The position numbers were made by a program, and so were the translations under genes. From Teichococcus wenyumeiae (GTDB lineage: Bacteria; Pseudomonadota; Alphaproteobacteria; Acetobacterales; Acetobacteraceae), in assembly GCF_003696345.1 (NCBI RefSeq), contig NZ_RFLX01000002.1:1-64000 (forward strand): a DNA stretch of 64,000 bases. Reading direction: 5' to 3'. How positions within the stretch are numbered: position 1 is the stretch's first letter; every line of letters starts with the position of its first letter. The notes under the pieces were generated by a model that was not told the DNA's origin, did not search any database, and saw nothing but the letters and a program-made list of their open reading frames with translations. Below are positions 45,866-55,121 of this stretch, one piece after another.

Positions 45866-47538
45866 GCACCGGCGCCATCCTGCTGGTCGAGGATTCCGAG
45901 ACCCAGGCCCTGCAGATGCGCCGGCTGCTGGAGGGCGAGGGCTTCACCGTCCAGCGCGCCGCCACGGCCGAGGCGGCGCTGGAAGCGCTGAACGGCACCC
46001 TGCCGGACCTGGTGATCGCCGATTACCACCTGCCCGCCATGAATGGCGACGAGCTGGTGCGCCGCGTGCGGCTGAACCACCGCACCCGCGCCATCGCCGT
46101 GCTGATGCTGACCGAGGCGCGGGAGCGGGAGCTGGAGCGCCAGGGGCTGGAAAGCGGCGCCGATGCCTATGTGGCGAAATCGGCCGGGCAGGACCTGCTG
46201 CTGCTGCGCATCCGCGCCCTGCTGCGCGGCCGTGGCGGCGAGGCCCCCGCCCCCGCCAGCACCCAGGACAGCGCCTTCCGCCGCACCCGCCTGCTGCTGG
46301 CCGAGGACAGCCTGACCCAGCGCCTGGCGCTGATGGCGCAGCTGACGCGGGAAGGCCATGAGGTGGAGGTCGTCTCCGACCCGGAGGCCGCCCTGGCCAC
46401 CCTGCGGCAGGACCCCGCCGGCTGGGATGGCGTGCTGCTGAACGCCGCCACCGCCGGCTTCGATGGCGTGGCGCTGGTGGCGGCGCTGCATGGCTTCCGG
46501 GGCGAGACCGGCGCGTCCTTCCAGATCGTGGCACTGGTGCAGGAGGGTGCCCAGGCCCTGCCCGGCCAGCTTTTCGCCGCCGGCGCCGACGAGCTGATCC
46601 CGAGCCCGGCGCCGCCGGAGACGCTGAGCGTCCGGCTGCGCGCCGCGCTGCGCCGCAAGCTGCTGCTGGACGAGGAGCGCCGCGCCGCCGCCGAATCGCG
46701 CGAGCGGGCGCTCACCATCGAGCGCGCCCAGGCCAAGGCCGCCATGGCCGAGGCGCTTTCCCGCGCCAACGAGGAGCTGGAGGAAGCCAACCGCCAGCTG
46801 CGCGAGACCCAGACCCGGCTGGTGCAGGCCGCCAAGATGGCCTCGCTGGGCGAGCTGGTGGCCGGCATCGCGCATGAGATCAACAACCCGCTCGCCTTCA
46901 TCCTGGCGCATCAGGGCACGGTGGAGCGGCTGCTGCGGCGGCTGGAGGAACAGACGCCGCCGGAGGCCGAGACGGCATCGCTGGTCGCCCGCTGCCGCGA
47001 CCGCGTCGGCTCCATGACGCTGGGGCTGACGCGCATCCAGGACCTTGTCGCCAACCTGCGGAAATTCTCCCGCAGCGACGATGGCGCCTTCCAGCGGGTG
47101 AATGTGCCGGAGGCGCTGGAGACGGTGCTGACCCTGCTCAGCCCCAAGCTGGGCGAGCGCGTGGTGGTGCAGCGCGAGTTCCAGGGCGCCGAGGAACTGG
47201 TCTGCCTGCCCGCGCTGTTGAATCAGGTCGTGATGAACCTCGTCTCCAATGCCGCCGATGCCATTCCCGGCGAGGGCCGCATCACCATCGCGACCCGCAG
47301 CGACTGGCGCAGCTATTCCATCGAGATCCGCGACAGCGGCCCCGGCGTGCCGGAGGAATTGCGCGAAAAGGTCTTTGAGCCTTTCTTCACCACCAAGCCT
47401 GTGGGGCTGGGGACTGGCCTTGGCCTCGCCATCGCCTACAATGTGGTGGCCGCTCACGAGGGCAGCATCACCGTTGGTGCCGCGCCGGAGGGCGGCGCCT
47501 GTTTCACGGTCAGCGTGCCTGTGCGAACTGAACCCTAG
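45862..47538 (+). CDS. Receiver-receiver-histidine kinase (CheS3-like)
   Basis: The product has 558 residues. The first receiver (about 5-122) is complete, with Asp54 ([20 protein letters not shown]) and Lys in YVAKSAGQD. The second (about 142-262) keeps the acidic patch (LLLAEDS) but has Asn194 where the phospho-Asp should be ([14 protein letters not shown]) and no Lys at the equivalent site, so it is a pseudo-receiver. A coiled coil (about 270-325) leads to the kinase: H-box [16 protein letters not shown] (His338), N-box [10 protein letters not shown], then DSGPGVP and [11 protein letters not shown]. There is no membrane or sensor domain. The input must come from phosphorylation of the first receiver, most simply by CheA. 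The start overlaps the cheB stop (ATGA). Confidence 0.9.
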   Translation: MSTGAILLVEDSETQALQMRRLLEGEGFTVQRAATAEAALEALNGTLPDLVIADYHLPAMNGDELVRRVRLNHRTRAIAVLMLTEARERELERQGLESGADAYVAKSAGQDLLLLRIRALLRGRGGEAPAPASTQDSAFRRTRLLLAEDSLTQRLALMAQLTREGHEVEVVSDPEAALATLRQDPAGWDGVLLNAATAGFDGVALVAALHGFRGETGASFQIVALVQEGAQALPGQLFAAGADELIPSPAPPETLSVRLRAALRRKLLLDEERRAAAESRERALTIERAQAKAAMAEALSRANEELEEANRQLRETQTRLVQAAKMASLGELVAGIAHEINNPLAFILAHQGTVERLLRRLEEQTPPEAETASLVARCRDRVGSMTLGLTRIQDLVANLRKFSRSDDGAFQRVNVPEALETVLTLLSPKLGERVVVQREFQGAEELVCLPALLNQVVMNLVSNAADAIPGEGRITIATRSDWRSYSIEIRDSGPGVPEELREKVFEPFFTTKPVGLGTGLGLAIAYNVVAAHEGSITVGAAPEGGACFTVSVPVRTEP

Positions 47539-47539
47539 T

Positions 47540-49441
47540 ATGCCGGATACAATGACGCAGCCCATGGGGAGCGACCGGCGCCGGGGAACCCTTCTCGTCG
47601 TCGATGACGAGCCGGAGATCCTGACGGCGCTGGAGGACCTGTTTGAAGAGGACTTCCGTGTCCACGCCGCCCGGTCGGGCGCCGAGGGACTGGAGATCCT
47701 TCGGCGTGCGCCGGATGTGGATGTCATCATCTCCGACCAGCGCATGCCAGGCATGACCGGCGATGCCTTCCTGGCCCAGGCGCGCGAGATCAGCCAGGCC
47801 GAGGCGCTGCTGCTGACTGGCTATGCCGAGCTGGACGCGGTGATCAGCGCCGTGAACAAGGGCCGCATCGCCTTCTACGCGCCCAAGCCCTGGGACCCGG
47901 AAGGGTTGCGGAGCATGGTGCTGAGCGCCATGGAGCGCCACCGCCTGGCGCGTGCGCTGGAAACCGAGCGCGCGCTGCTGCGGGGCCTGCTCGACGCTTC
48001 CTCGGACCCCTTGTCCTTCAAGGACCGCAACGGCCGCTTCATCCGCCTGAACGCCGCCAAGGCGGAGGCGCTGGGCGGCACGGTCGAGAGCCTGCTGGGC
48101 CAGCGGGAAAGCACGCTGCTGCCGCCCGAGGCCGCCGCCGCCCTGGTGATGGCGGAACAGGAGGTGATGCAGAGCGGCCAGGGCACCGACCAGACCGGCC
48201 TGGCGGCGGGTGAGGCAGGGTCCCGCTGGGTGCGGGTGCAGCGCCTGCCGATTCCGGGCCGCGACGGCCATGCCACGCATCTGGCCACCATCGAGCATGA
48301 CCTGACCGAGCAGCGCATGCTGGAAGAGCGGCTGCGGCAGGCGGAGAAGATGCAGGCCCTGGGCACCATGGCCGGCGGCGTGGCGCATGACTTCAACAAC
48401 CTGCTGACGGCCATCCTGGGCAGCCTGGACCTGCTGCTGCAATCCGGCACGCATGACGCGCGTGGCGAGATGCTGCTCAAGACCGCCATCACCGCCGCCG
48501 AGCGCGGCTCGGCCCTGACGCGCCGGCTGCTGAGCTTCAGCCGCAAGCGGGAATTGCAGCTGCGCCCCGCCGACCTGAACCGCATGGTGCAGGAAATGGA
48601 CGGGCTGCTCAGCCGCAGCCTGGGCGAGCAGGTGACGGTGCGCCATGCGCTGGGAGAGCACCTCTGGCCCGCGCTGGCGGACCAGGAGCAATTCGCCCTC
48701 GGCCTGCTGAACCTCTGCATCAACAGCCGCGATGCCATGCCCGATGGCGGCGTCATCACCCTCTCCACCCGCAATGTCTCGGTGGCGGAGGAAGAGGTGC
48801 CGGACCTGCATCCCGGCGACTACGTCGTGCTCGGCGTGGCCGATACCGGCACCGGCATGCCGCCGGAGGTCATGGCCAAGGCCTTCGAGCCCTTCTTCAC
48901 CACCAAGGAAGTGGGCAAGGGCACCGGGCTGGGCCTGTCCATGGTCTATGGGCTGGCGCGGCAATCGGGCGGCACGGTGACGCTGGACAGCCGGCCGGGC
49001 GAGGGCACGCTGGTCGAGGTTTATCTGCCCCGCTCCGACTGGTCCGGTGCGTCCAGCCAGGTGCCGGAAGGCCAGGCGCCGGCCTGCCATTCCTGCCGCG
49101 TGCTGGTGGTGGACGACGATGCCGCCGTGCGCGGCATCACCACCACCTTCCTGAACGAGCTGGGGCACAGCACGCTGGAAGCCGCCGATGGCGCCGCCGC
49201 CCTGGCGCTGCTGGAAGCCGGGGAGCAGGTAGACCTGCTGGTGACGGATGTCGCCATGCCCGGCATCTCCGGCGCCGAGCTGGCAACCCGGGTGCGGGCC
49301 CGCTGGCCGGAGATGCCGGTGCTGCTGCTGACCGGCTATGCCGACCCGGCGATGCAGTCCGATGGCTTCCCCGTGCTGCGCAAGCCCTTCCGGCAGACCG
49401 AGCTGGCGCGGCAGGTGGCGGCGGTGCTGCGCCGGGGCTGA
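47540..49441 (+). CDS. Receiver-PAS-histidine kinase-receiver hybrid
   Basis: The product has 633 residues. The N-terminal receiver (about 16-135) has Asp66 (VIISDQRMPGMTGDAFLAQA), of the RpfG/HD-GYP-associated class (QRMPG). A PAS-like domain (about 145-255; GLLDASSDPLSFKDRNGRFI) precedes the kinase: H-box GGVAHDFNNLLTAILGSL (His283), N-box LNLCINSRDAMPDG, GVADTGTGMP, GTGLGLSMVYG. The C-terminal receiver (about 520-633) has Asp570 (LLVTDVAMPGISGAEL). It is soluble. One base separates it from the upstream kinase gene, so it is the last gene of the chemosensory operon. The final output target is not encoded here. Confidence 0.9.
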   Translation: MPDTMTQPMGSDRRRGTLLVVDDEPEILTALEDLFEEDFRVHAARSGAEGLEILRRAPDVDVIISDQRMPGMTGDAFLAQAREISQAEALLLTGYAELDAVISAVNKGRIAFYAPKPWDPEGLRSMVLSAMERHRLARALETERALLRGLLDASSDPLSFKDRNGRFIRLNAAKAEALGGTVESLLGQRESTLLPPEAAAALVMAEQEVMQSGQGTDQTGLAAGEAGSRWVRVQRLPIPGRDGHATHLATIEHDLTEQRMLEERLRQAEKMQALGTMAGGVAHDFNNLLTAILGSLDLLLQSGTHDARGEMLLKTAITAAERGSALTRRLLSFSRKRELQLRPADLNRMVQEMDGLLSRSLGEQVTVRHALGEHLWPALADQEQFALGLLNLCINSRDAMPDGGVITLSTRNVSVAEEEVPDLHPGDYVVLGVADTGTGMPPEVMAKAFEPFFTTKEVGKGTGLGLSMVYGLARQSGGTVTLDSRPGEGTLVEVYLPRSDWSGASSQVPEGQAPACHSCRVLVVDDDAAVRGITTTFLNELGHSTLEAADGAAALALLEAGEQVDLLVTDVAMPGISGAELATRVRARWPEMPVLLLTGYADPAMQSDGFPVLRKPFRQTELARQVAAVLRRG

Positions 49442-49447
49442 GCACGC

Positions 49448-49993
49448 TCAGCCCGGCGGCGCCTCGCTCAGCACCGCCTGCAGCATCACCATGTCCAGCC
49501 AGCGGCCGAACTTGCAGCCCACCTGCGGCATCAGCGCCACGCGGTTGAAGCCCAGCTTTTCGTGCATGCGGATGGAAGGCAGGTTGGCGGCGTCGATCGA
49601 GGCCACCATCACGTGCTTGCCCAGGCCGCGCGCCTCTTCCATCAGCGTCGCCACCAGGGTCTGGCCGATGCCGCGGCCCCGCGCGTCCTCACGGATATGG
49701 ACGGAATGTTCCACCGTGTGGCGGAAGCCGTCCCAGCCGTTGCGGAAGTCGCTGAAGGCGGCGAAGCCCAGGATGCCGCCGCCCTGGATGCAATCGGCCA
49801 CCAGCACCGGATAGCCCCAGTCCCAGCGCTTGCGCATCCAGGCCAGCCGCTCCTCCAGCGTTTCGGTGCGGTCGGTATAGATGGCGGTGGTGTGCAGGAT
49901 CACGTCGTTGAGGATGCTCAGGATGCCGGGCGCATCGGCTTCCTCCGCCATGCGCAGCACCCAGCCGGCGGGATTGGCGACCAGGGGGCTCAT
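49448..49993 (-). CDS. GNAT acetyltransferase, phosphinothricin-acetyltransferase-like
   Basis: The product has 181 residues. ILNDVILHTTAIYTDRTETL, the ERLAWMRKRWDWGYPVLVAD segment and the acetyl-CoA loop HIREDARGRGIGQTLVATLM fit the PAT/MddA group, which acetylates methionine-sulfone-like amines and phosphinothricin. Physiological substrates vary. It is convergent with the chemosensory operon, only six bases from its stop. Confidence 0.87.
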   Translation of the reverse strand: MSPLVANPAGWVLRMAEEADAPGILSILNDVILHTTAIYTDRTETLEERLAWMRKRWDWGYPVLVADCIQGGGILGFAAFSDFRNGWDGFRHTVEHSVHIREDARGRGIGQTLVATLMEEARGLGKHVMVASIDAANLPSIRMHEKLGFNRVALMPQVGCKFGRWLDMVMLQAVLSEAPPG

Positions 49994-50330
49994 GTCCTGC
50001 CTCCCCTGCCGAGGCTCAACGGCCTTCGCCGGATGCCTCCGGGCCTTGCGAATTTCCTGCCCCGGTGAGGGATGTCAGCGGCATTCCGCTGGTCGGAAAA
50101 GGCTTGGAAGATCGACAGGGTATCGCCCATTGGCCGCCCGCACTGCTGAGATACTGAACATGCCAGCTATCGCGGACACGACAGTTCCTGAGAACTAGCA
50201 CACAAGGCTGCGAGAAAGAGAGATATTCTTTACCAGTGCCGCATCCGTGAGCACGGATTCTCGTCATCCATCTCACTCATTTCTTGCGCGTTTTGATCGA
50301 ACAGCGGCGCCGCACAGTGGAATGAAAAGA
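49994..50330. other. Intergenic region with a palindrome, no gene
   Basis: About 340 bases upstream of the acetyltransferase gene and downstream of the GT4 gene. From 50190 the composition is AT-richer (AAAGAGAGATATTCTTTACC). No ORF with the local codon bias is present. The one structured element is the palindrome at 50243-50258. Confidence 0.5.
50243..50258. promoter_or_regulatory. 16-base palindrome upstream of the acetyltransferase
   Basis: ATCCGTG-AG-CACGGAT has perfect 7-base arms around a 2-base centre. It lies about 250 bases upstream of the acetyltransferase start. It is operator-like, but the regulator is unknown. Confidence 0.4.
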
Positions 50331-50352
50331 CCCCGCCGGAGAACCGGCGGGG
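50331..50352 (-). terminator. Rho-independent terminator of the GT4 gene
   Basis: CCCCGCCGG and CCGGCGGGG form a 9-bp stem with an AGAA loop. On the minus strand it is followed by TCTTTTC. It lies 30 bases after the stop at 50382. Confidence 0.85.
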
Positions 50353-50381
50353 CCTGAAAATACCTGCGAGAAAGGGTGTGC

Positions 50382-51440
50382 TTACTCAGCAGCCATCATC
50401 AGCTCGGCGGCGCGGCTATGCGCCAGTTCCTGGTACAGCGCGACATAGTCCTCGGCCATGCGGCGGGCGGTGAAGCGCTTCTCGAACTGGGCGCGCACGG
50501 CGGCACGGGGCAGCGCCTTGACACGCTCCACGGCGGCGACGGCTTCCTCCATGCTGGTGACGGAGAAGCCGGTGATGCCGTCATCCACCACCTCGGGTAC
50601 CGAGCCATGGCGGAAGGCGATCACGGGCGTGCCGCAGGCCATCGCCTCGATCATCACCAAGCCGAAGGGCTCGGGCCAGTCGATCGGCGTCAGCAGCGCG
50701 CTGGCGCCGGACAGGAACTCGGGCTTCTGCTGCTCGTTGATCTCGCCGATGAACTCGACCAGCGGATGCGCCATCAGCGGGCGGATCTTCTGCTCGTAGT
50801 AATCGACATCCACCCGGTCCACCTTGGCCGCGATCTTGATCGGCGTGTTGGTGGCGATGGCGATCTCGATGGCACGGTCGCAGCGCTTCTCGGGCGCGAT
50901 GCGGCCCAGGAAGGCCAGGTAGCCCGGCGTCATGTCGGTGCGCGGGGTCAGCAGCTTCTCCGGCAGGCCATGATAGATGGTGCCGACGAAATTGGCCTGC
51001 GGCAGCGGCTTGCGCTGGTCGTTGGAGATCGAGACCACCGGCACGTCGCGGAAGGCGTCGAAGACCGGCTGCAGTTCCGGCAGGTCCAGCCGCCCGTGCA
51101 GCGTCGTCACCATCGGCGTGCTGGCGCGGGAAAACAGCGAGAACGGCAGGTAGTCCAGGTGGAAGTGCAGCAGGTCGAATTCGTGCCGGCGGCGGTAGAC
51201 CGTCTCCAGCATCATGGCCAGTGGCGCATTGGTGTCGCGCACCGAGGGGTCGAGCCGCAGCGCCTTGGCGCTCATCGGCGCCAGGGTGGCCGAGGTGATG
51301 GAATCGCCACTGGCGAAGAGCGTGACCTCGTGGCCGAGCTCCACCAGACCCTCGGTGAGGTAGGAGACGATCCGCTCGGTGCCACCGTACAGCTTCGGCG
51401 GCACGGCTTCCGTCAGGGGAGCGATCTGGGCGATACGCAT
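50382..51440 (-). CDS. Glycosyltransferase family 4
   Basis: The product has 352 residues from the ATG at 51440; the frame is open upstream to 51674 but those residues look noncoding. PKLYGGTERIVSYLTEGLVE, HFHLDYLPFSLFSRAS, FLGRIAPEKRCDRAIEIAIA and the donor-binding WPEPFGLVMIEAMACGTPVI, then EVVDDGITG, are characteristic. It is a cytosolic GT-B enzyme, probably for an envelope or storage glycan. The acceptor is unknown. It is monocistronic and divergent from the ABC exporter. Confidence 0.9.
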   Translation of the reverse strand: MRIAQIAPLTEAVPPKLYGGTERIVSYLTEGLVELGHEVTLFASGDSITSATLAPMSAKALRLDPSVRDTNAPLAMMLETVYRRRHEFDLLHFHLDYLPFSLFSRASTPMVTTLHGRLDLPELQPVFDAFRDVPVVSISNDQRKPLPQANFVGTIYHGLPEKLLTPRTDMTPGYLAFLGRIAPEKRCDRAIEIAIATNTPIKIAAKVDRVDVDYYEQKIRPLMAHPLVEFIGEINEQQKPEFLSGASALLTPIDWPEPFGLVMIEAMACGTPVIAFRHGSVPEVVDDGITGFSVTSMEEAVAAVERVKALPRAAVRAQFEKRFTARRMAEDYVALYQELAHSRAAELMMAAE

Positions 51441-51621
51441 CGGGTTCCGTTCTCCGTCGTGTTTGGCCTGGAACGCAACCTGGGGGACGAATGCGGTTTG
51501 GATTCGGCAAGCATCGCCACGATTCTGACGTGATGCCGTTGTTTCCTCCGTAATCACCACGAAGGCGGGCCACCTCACGTCTTTGTGCACCGCGATACGA
51601 GCCAGGAGGCGCTGACTCCCC

Positions 51622-53466
51622 ATGCAGCCTACCGAGACACAGCCCGCCCCGGCGCAGGACGCCACCCACGGCATGCGCCCGCAGGACGCGCCGGAAGTGC
51701 TGCGCTACGCGCACCGGCCCGTGGCCTTCCTGCTCCGCCACCTGAAGCCTTATGCGGGCTCGCATATCGCCACCATGCTGGCGGTGCTGGGCGCGGTCGG
51801 CTGTTCCGTCGGCGCGAATTACGCGGTGAAGCACCTGATCGACACGCTGTCCGGCAATCCGTCGCAGATCGGCGCCACCGCCGTCTGGACGGCCTTCGCC
51901 ATCCTGGCGGGCGTCATCACGGCCGATAACATGCTCTGGCGCGTCGGCGGCTGGATCGCGGCGGACCGCTTCCCGCGCGCCACCGCCTCCATGCGGGCCG
52001 AGCTGTTCCGCCACCTTGCTGGCCATGCCCCTGGCTATTTCGCCAACCGCTCCGCCGGCACCCTGGCCAGCCGCATCAGCGCCACCGGCACGGCGGCCTT
52101 CACCCTGCTGCAGAACTTCACCTGGCATACCGTGCCGCCCGCCGTGGCCGTGGTGCTGGCCATCGGCTTCCTGGCCAGCGTGGACCCGATCATGGCCGGC
52201 TGCCTCGTGGTCGCCGCCGGCACCCTGGCCGCCGGCGTCGCCACCCTGGGCCGCCGGGGCGAGAAGCTGCACGACACCTTCGCCGGCCGCGCCGCCGCCG
52301 TGGATGGCCAGCTGGTGGACGTGGTGCAGAACTTCGCCCTGGTGCGCGCCTTCGGCGCCTTCGGGCGGGAGGGCGCGCGGCTGGACCAGGCGCTCGGCGC
52401 CGAAACCTCTGCCCGCCGCGCCAGCCTGCGCTACCTGGAGAAGCTGCGGCTGGTGCATGGCGCCGCCACCGCCGTGCTGACCGCCTGCCTGCTGGGCTGG
52501 GCCGTGCACCTGTGGCAGATCGGCCGCGCCACCACCGGCGACATCGTGCTGGTCTGCACCCTCGGCTTCACCATCCTGCATGCCTCCCGCGACCTCGCGA
52601 TGGCGCTGGTGGACCTGACGCAATACGTGGCCCGGATGCGGGAGGCGCTGTCCGCCCTGCTGGTGGCGCATGACATGCCGGACGTGCAGAACGCCAAGAC
52701 CCTGGCGCCCCATGGCGGCGAGGTGGTGTTCCAGGACATCACCTTCCGCTACCCCGCCGCCCCCGCTGGCAGCGCGCCGATCCTGCGCCACATGCAGCTG
52801 GAGATCCCGGCCGGGCAGAAGGTGGGCGTGGTCGGCCGCTCCGGCGCCGGCAAGTCCACCCTGCTGACCCTGCTGCAGCGCCATGCCGCGCCGCAGGAAG
52901 GCAAGGTGACCATCGATGGCCAGGACATCGCCCTGGCGACGCGGGAAAGCCTGGCGGAGATGATCGCGGTCGTGCCGCAGGATGTCTCGCTCTTCCACCG
53001 CACGGTGCTGGAGAACATCCGCTACGCCCGCCCGGATGCCTCGGATGCCGAGGTGCTGGCCGCCGCCGAGGCCGCCCGCTGCCGCGAGTTCATCGAGGCG
53101 CTGCCCGAGGGCTTCGACACCATCGTCGGCGACCGTGGCGCCAAGCTCTCCGGCGGCCAGCGGCAGCGGCTGGCGATTGCCCGCGCCCTGCTGAAGAACG
53201 CCCCCATCCTGCTGCTGGACGAGGCGACCTCCGCCCTCGACTCCGAAAGCGAGGCCGAGGTGCAGGTGGCACTGGACCGGCTGATGGAAGGCCGCACCGT
53301 GATCGCGGTGGCGCACCGGCTGGCCACCCTGTCCAACTTCGACCGTATCGTGGTGATGGATGCCGGCCAAGTGGTGCAGGACGGCTCGCCCGAGATGCTG
53401 ATGCGCCGCCCGGGTCCTTACCAGGACATGGTGCGCCGCCAGTCCGAGGCGCTGATGGCGGCCTGA
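51622..53466 (+). CDS. MsbA-like ABC exporter (fused membrane and ATPase domains)
   Basis: The product has 614 residues. About six helices form the membrane domain (residues 40-345; ASRISATGTAAFTLLQNFTW, DLAMALVDLTQYVARMREAL). The ATPase has Walker A GRSGAGKST, signature LSGGQRQRL and Walker B ILLLDEATSALD, followed by the H-loop AVAHRLATL. It could export a lipid, polysaccharide precursor or drug. A strong terminator follows, so it is a single-gene unit. Confidence 0.9.
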   Translation: MQPTETQPAPAQDATHGMRPQDAPEVLRYAHRPVAFLLRHLKPYAGSHIATMLAVLGAVGCSVGANYAVKHLIDTLSGNPSQIGATAVWTAFAILAGVITADNMLWRVGGWIAADRFPRATASMRAELFRHLAGHAPGYFANRSAGTLASRISATGTAAFTLLQNFTWHTVPPAVAVVLAIGFLASVDPIMAGCLVVAAGTLAAGVATLGRRGEKLHDTFAGRAAAVDGQLVDVVQNFALVRAFGAFGREGARLDQALGAETSARRASLRYLEKLRLVHGAATAVLTACLLGWAVHLWQIGRATTGDIVLVCTLGFTILHASRDLAMALVDLTQYVARMREALSALLVAHDMPDVQNAKTLAPHGGEVVFQDITFRYPAAPAGSAPILRHMQLEIPAGQKVGVVGRSGAGKSTLLTLLQRHAAPQEGKVTIDGQDIALATRESLAEMIAVVPQDVSLFHRTVLENIRYARPDASDAEVLAAAEAARCREFIEALPEGFDTIVGDRGAKLSGGQRQRLAIARALLKNAPILLLDEATSALDSESEAEVQVALDRLMEGRTVIAVAHRLATLSNFDRIVVMDAGQVVQDGSPEMLMRRPGPYQDMVRRQSEALMAA

Positions 53467-53488
53467 GCCGCCCGGCACCCACTGAACA

Positions 53489-53515
53489 GGGGAAGGCCCG
53501 CGCCTTCCCCTTTTT
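53489..53515 (+). terminator. Rho-independent terminator of the ABC exporter gene
   Basis: GGGGAAGGC and GCCTTCCCC form a 9-bp stem with a CCGC loop, followed at once by TTTTT. This is the clearest classical terminator in the window. Confidence 0.92.
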
Positions 53516-53595
53516 CATGCCCTGCCGCCGGCTACCAAGGCGCTGGCGCCGCGGCGGCTTTCCTGCCATGCCCCGCCGCCTGGCAGGAGAGCAGG

Positions 53596-54738
53596 ATGCA
53601 GGAGTCAGCCGGCGGCAAGGTGATCTTCGCGGACCAGTTGCGCGGCATCGCGGCGCTGCTGGTCGTGCTGAGCCATCTGGTCGGTGTCTATTGGCTGGAG
53701 CCGGAAGTGGTCGGCATAGTGACCGGCGCCCCCTGGGATATCCTGCCCCGCCCCCCGGCCGCGACCATGCTGGAGCTGCTGCCCTTCAACCCGGGCCCAT
53801 TGGGGGTGGCGCTGTTCTTTCTGATCAGCGGCTTCGTCATCCCCTTTTCCTTCCGCCACCATGACCGCCGCTCCTTCCTGCTGGCGCGGGCGCTGCGGAT
53901 CTACCCGACCTATCTGGCGGCGCTGTTCCTCGGGCTGGCGGTGCGGGCGGCCTCCTGCGCCTATTGGGGCCAGCCAACTGGGGTGCATCCGCTGGCGGTG
54001 CTGGCCAATGCGCTGCTGCTGCACGACCTTGTCGGCATCGGCAACCTCGACCTCGTCAACTGGACGCTGGTGATCGAGCTGAAGTTCTACCTGCTCTTCG
54101 CCTTCGCGCAGCCGCTGCTGCTGCGCTGGCGCCACGGCTTCGTGCTGGGGCTGGCGGTGGTGGCGCTGGGCATCAACCTGCTGGCGGCGCTGGCCATGCC
54201 GCTGCTGCCGGGCCGGGCAGGCTTCGCCGTGGCGGGCCTGGCGCAGGAGGCAATGTTCCTGCCCTTCATGCTGCTGGGCACGCTGTTCTTTCTGCGTATG
54301 CAGGGGCGCCTGGGGTGGATGGCGCTGCTGGGCAGCTCAGCCCTCGGCATGGCGTTGTTTCTGTTGAGCTGGAAGTACGGGCCGCGCGGCGGCACCTATG
54401 ATTCGGCGGCCCTCAGCTATGCCTGGGGCCTCGCCATCTTCACGCTCTGCTTCCTGGCCAGGGGCTGGGTGGCGCCGGTGGCGGTGCTGCACCACCTGGC
54501 CAGCATCAGCTACCCGCTCTACCTCGTCCATTCCATCCTGGGCTTCGTGCTGCTGCGGCTGCTGATGCTGCGCTTTGGCCTGGGCTATGGCCCTGCCCTG
54601 GTGCTGGCCCTGCTGGCCGCCCTGGTCCTGGCCTGGGCGCTGCACCACCTGGTGGAGCGGCGCAGCATCGCCTGGGGCAAGGCGCTGGGCCGTGCCCCCG
54701 GCGCGGCGCGGGCGCCTCAGCCGGTCAGCCCGGCCTGA
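53596..54738 (+). CDS. Acyltransferase-3 family membrane protein
   Basis: The product has 380 residues with about ten transmembrane helices. The family pattern is present near the N-terminus (FADQLRGIAALLVVLSHLVG, with the catalytic His) and in FFLISGFVIPFSFRHHDRRS, then FLLARALRIYPTYLAALFL. It probably O-acetylates a surface sugar. GGAG-like GCAGG precedes the ATG. Its end overlaps that of the small membrane-protein gene on the other strand by 22 bases. Confidence 0.88.
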   Translation: MQESAGGKVIFADQLRGIAALLVVLSHLVGVYWLEPEVVGIVTGAPWDILPRPPAATMLELLPFNPGPLGVALFFLISGFVIPFSFRHHDRRSFLLARALRIYPTYLAALFLGLAVRAASCAYWGQPTGVHPLAVLANALLLHDLVGIGNLDLVNWTLVIELKFYLLFAFAQPLLLRWRHGFVLGLAVVALGINLLAALAMPLLPGRAGFAVAGLAQEAMFLPFMLLGTLFFLRMQGRLGWMALLGSSALGMALFLLSWKYGPRGGTYDSAALSYAWGLAIFTLCFLARGWVAPVAVLHHLASISYPLYLVHSILGFVLLRLLMLRFGLGYGPALVLALLAALVLAWALHHLVERRSIAWGKALGRAPGAARAPQPVSPA

Positions 54739-54929
54739 CGCGCCAGCCGCTTGGCCTGCCAATAGCCCAGCAGGCCGGACACCGGCGCTGCGGGCAGCAC
54801 CAAAATCCAGCCGGCATGCACGCTGTTGACCACCAGCCCAAGGCCGATCCCCAGCATCAGCCCACCCACCAGGCTGCCCGTCACCCCGGCCGTCAGGCCC
54901 AGGATCAATAATTGTGCGCGTGTCACCAT
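54717..54929 (-). CDS. Small two-helix membrane protein of unknown function
   Basis: The product has 70 residues. Two hydrophobic helices ([20 protein letters not shown], then [20 protein letters not shown]) are followed by a basic tail ([15 protein letters not shown]). It is convergent with the acyltransferase gene and overlaps its 3' end. Codon use is normal for the window. I do not recognise a family. Confidence 0.55.
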   Translation of the reverse strand: MVTRAQLLILGLTAGVTGSLVGGLMLGIGLGLVVNSVHAGWILVLPAAPVSGLLGYWQAKRLARQAGLTG

Positions 54930-55121
54930 GAATCGGCAGTAGGCGGCGGCAACAGGTTTGACAAGCCACAGGACCGGCGGCTAAACGCCGGCTCCCTTCC
55001 GGGAAAGCGGGTGCAGGCTTGTTCTGTGCCCCGCCCTTGGCATGCCCGCCTCGGGACTACCGGGACAATCAGCGACATCCAGCCACAAGGCCGGGGCGCA
55101 TCAGAACAAGGAGCCCGCCGC

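Noticed and set aside
50581-53478. 965-codon open frame on the minus strand
   Set aside because: It is antisense to the MsbA-like exporter and in another frame of the GT4 gene. Its composition is that of a shadow.
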